Source: an uncultured Collinsella sp. (GTDB lineage: Bacteria > Actinomycetota > Coriobacteriia > Coriobacteriales > Coriobacteriaceae). From it: a DNA stretch of 6,075 nt. Positions within the stretch are counted from its first letter, which is position 1. Every line of letters begins with the position of its first letter. Of this stretch, positions 5,925-6,075 are shown piece after piece. The stretch covers positions 1 through 6,075 of the forward strand of contig CAKUEZ010000120.1 of assembly GCA_934646965.1 (NCBI GenBank). The letters run 5' to 3'. Below the pieces are notes generated by a model. The model was not told the DNA's origin, searched no databases, and saw nothing but the letters and a program-made list of their open reading frames with translations. Position numbers and translations under genes: made by a program.

Positions 5925-5950
5925 CGTGGGGGCCGGAGTTGGCCCCCACG
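5925..5950 (-). terminator. GC-rich hairpin just after aroC
   Basis: CGTGGGGGCC (5925-5934) and GGCCCCCACG (5941-5950) pair perfectly over 10 bp with a 6-nt loop. On the minus strand it begins 4 nt after the tandem aroC stop codons. The tail (CCCACCCAGTGATTTTTC) reaches a U-run only about 11 nt later, so this is a terminator candidate without a classic immediate U-tract. It would reduce read-through from aroC into pheA. Confidence 0.5.
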
Positions 5951-5957
5951 GGGATTA

Positions 5958-6075
5958 CTAGCGCTGGGCGGCGTCCTCGAGGAGGGCGTCCCAGATGGCC
6001 AGCGCGGCGGCTGCTTCGGCTACGGGGACGGCGCGCTGGACGATGCAGGGATCGTGGCGGCCGTGGACCGAAAGC
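5958..6075 (-). CDS. aroC: Chorismate synthase, C-terminal fragment (runs off the window)
   Basis: Only the last 38 codons are inside the window. They read LSVHGRHDPCIVQRAVPV followed by an Ala-rich helix and DALLED, which matches the C-terminal signature of chorismate synthase (GRHDPC-x-V-x-RAVPV-x-EA). The family uses reduced FMN to convert 5-enolpyruvylshikimate 3-phosphate to chorismate, the substrate of the downstream PheA. The Gln before RAVPV replaces the more usual Pro. The gene ends in tandem stops, TAG then TAA (5955-5960). It is cut only by the window edge; nothing suggests it is broken. It is first in transcription order of the minus-strand cluster seen here. Confidence 0.9.
   Translation of the reverse strand, partial: LSVHGRHDPCIVQRAVPVAEAAAALAIWDALLEDAAQR

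Noticed and set aside
5831..5926. Complete insertion sequence or MITE with target-site duplication at the palindrome
   Set aside because: The flanking bases do not show a matching direct repeat, so transposition is only a hypothesis.
5820..5957. Phe-rich leader peptide attenuator for pheA
   Set aside because: Minus-strand ATGs in the gap give only two- to four-codon frames, and no run of Phe codons is present.

Overview
The window reads as a chromosomal segment of a high-GC Gram-positive bacterium. The best guess is a coriobacterium close to Collinsella. This rests on the GC-rich codon use of the minus-strand genes, the strong AGGAGG-type ribosome binding sites, the arrangement of the aromatic genes and my general impression of the proteins. 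No marker gene is present to prove it.

Layout. Positions 1-419 hold no convincing gene but contain two strong hairpins, a possible extended -10 promoter and a small inverted repeat. From 420 to 1601 on the plus strand lies a solitary P-loop ATPase of unknown role, visibly AT-richer than everything to its right. A long GC-rich hairpin (1611-1652) separates it from a convergent set of minus-strand genes, transcribed right to left: the end of aroC (chorismate synthase, cut by the window edge), pheA (chorismate mutase-prephenate dehydratase with ACT domain), a fused aroE-aroK gene (shikimate dehydrogenase plus shikimate kinase), aroQ (type II dehydroquinate dehydratase) and glf (UDP-galactopyranose mutase).

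How the genes work together. AroQ, AroE and AroK catalyse three consecutive shikimate-pathway steps (dehydroquinate to shikimate 3-phosphate). AroC makes chorismate, and PheA takes chorismate to phenylpyruvate for phenylalanine. AroB and AroA would be needed to complete the route and are not in the window. pheA and aroE-aroK are tightly coupled: the pheA stop codon directly abuts the aroE ATG, and the aroE Shine-Dalgarno lies inside the pheA tail. glf has no metabolic link to the pathway and serves galactofuranose-containing surface glycans.

The least ordinary part is the non-coding DNA. Each of the three gaps in the minus-strand cluster carries an inverted repeat containing a GGGAC/GTCCC core. 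The most striking is a perfect 34-bp palindrome with an 8-nt loop, just upstream of pheA. The aroK-aroQ gap can fold in two mutually exclusive ways. These look like members of a dispersed repeat family (REP or MITE-like), possibly doubling as terminators. The only candidate for an acquired or unusual protein is the AT-rich ATPase. I see no CRISPR array, tRNA, rRNA or recognisable transposase.
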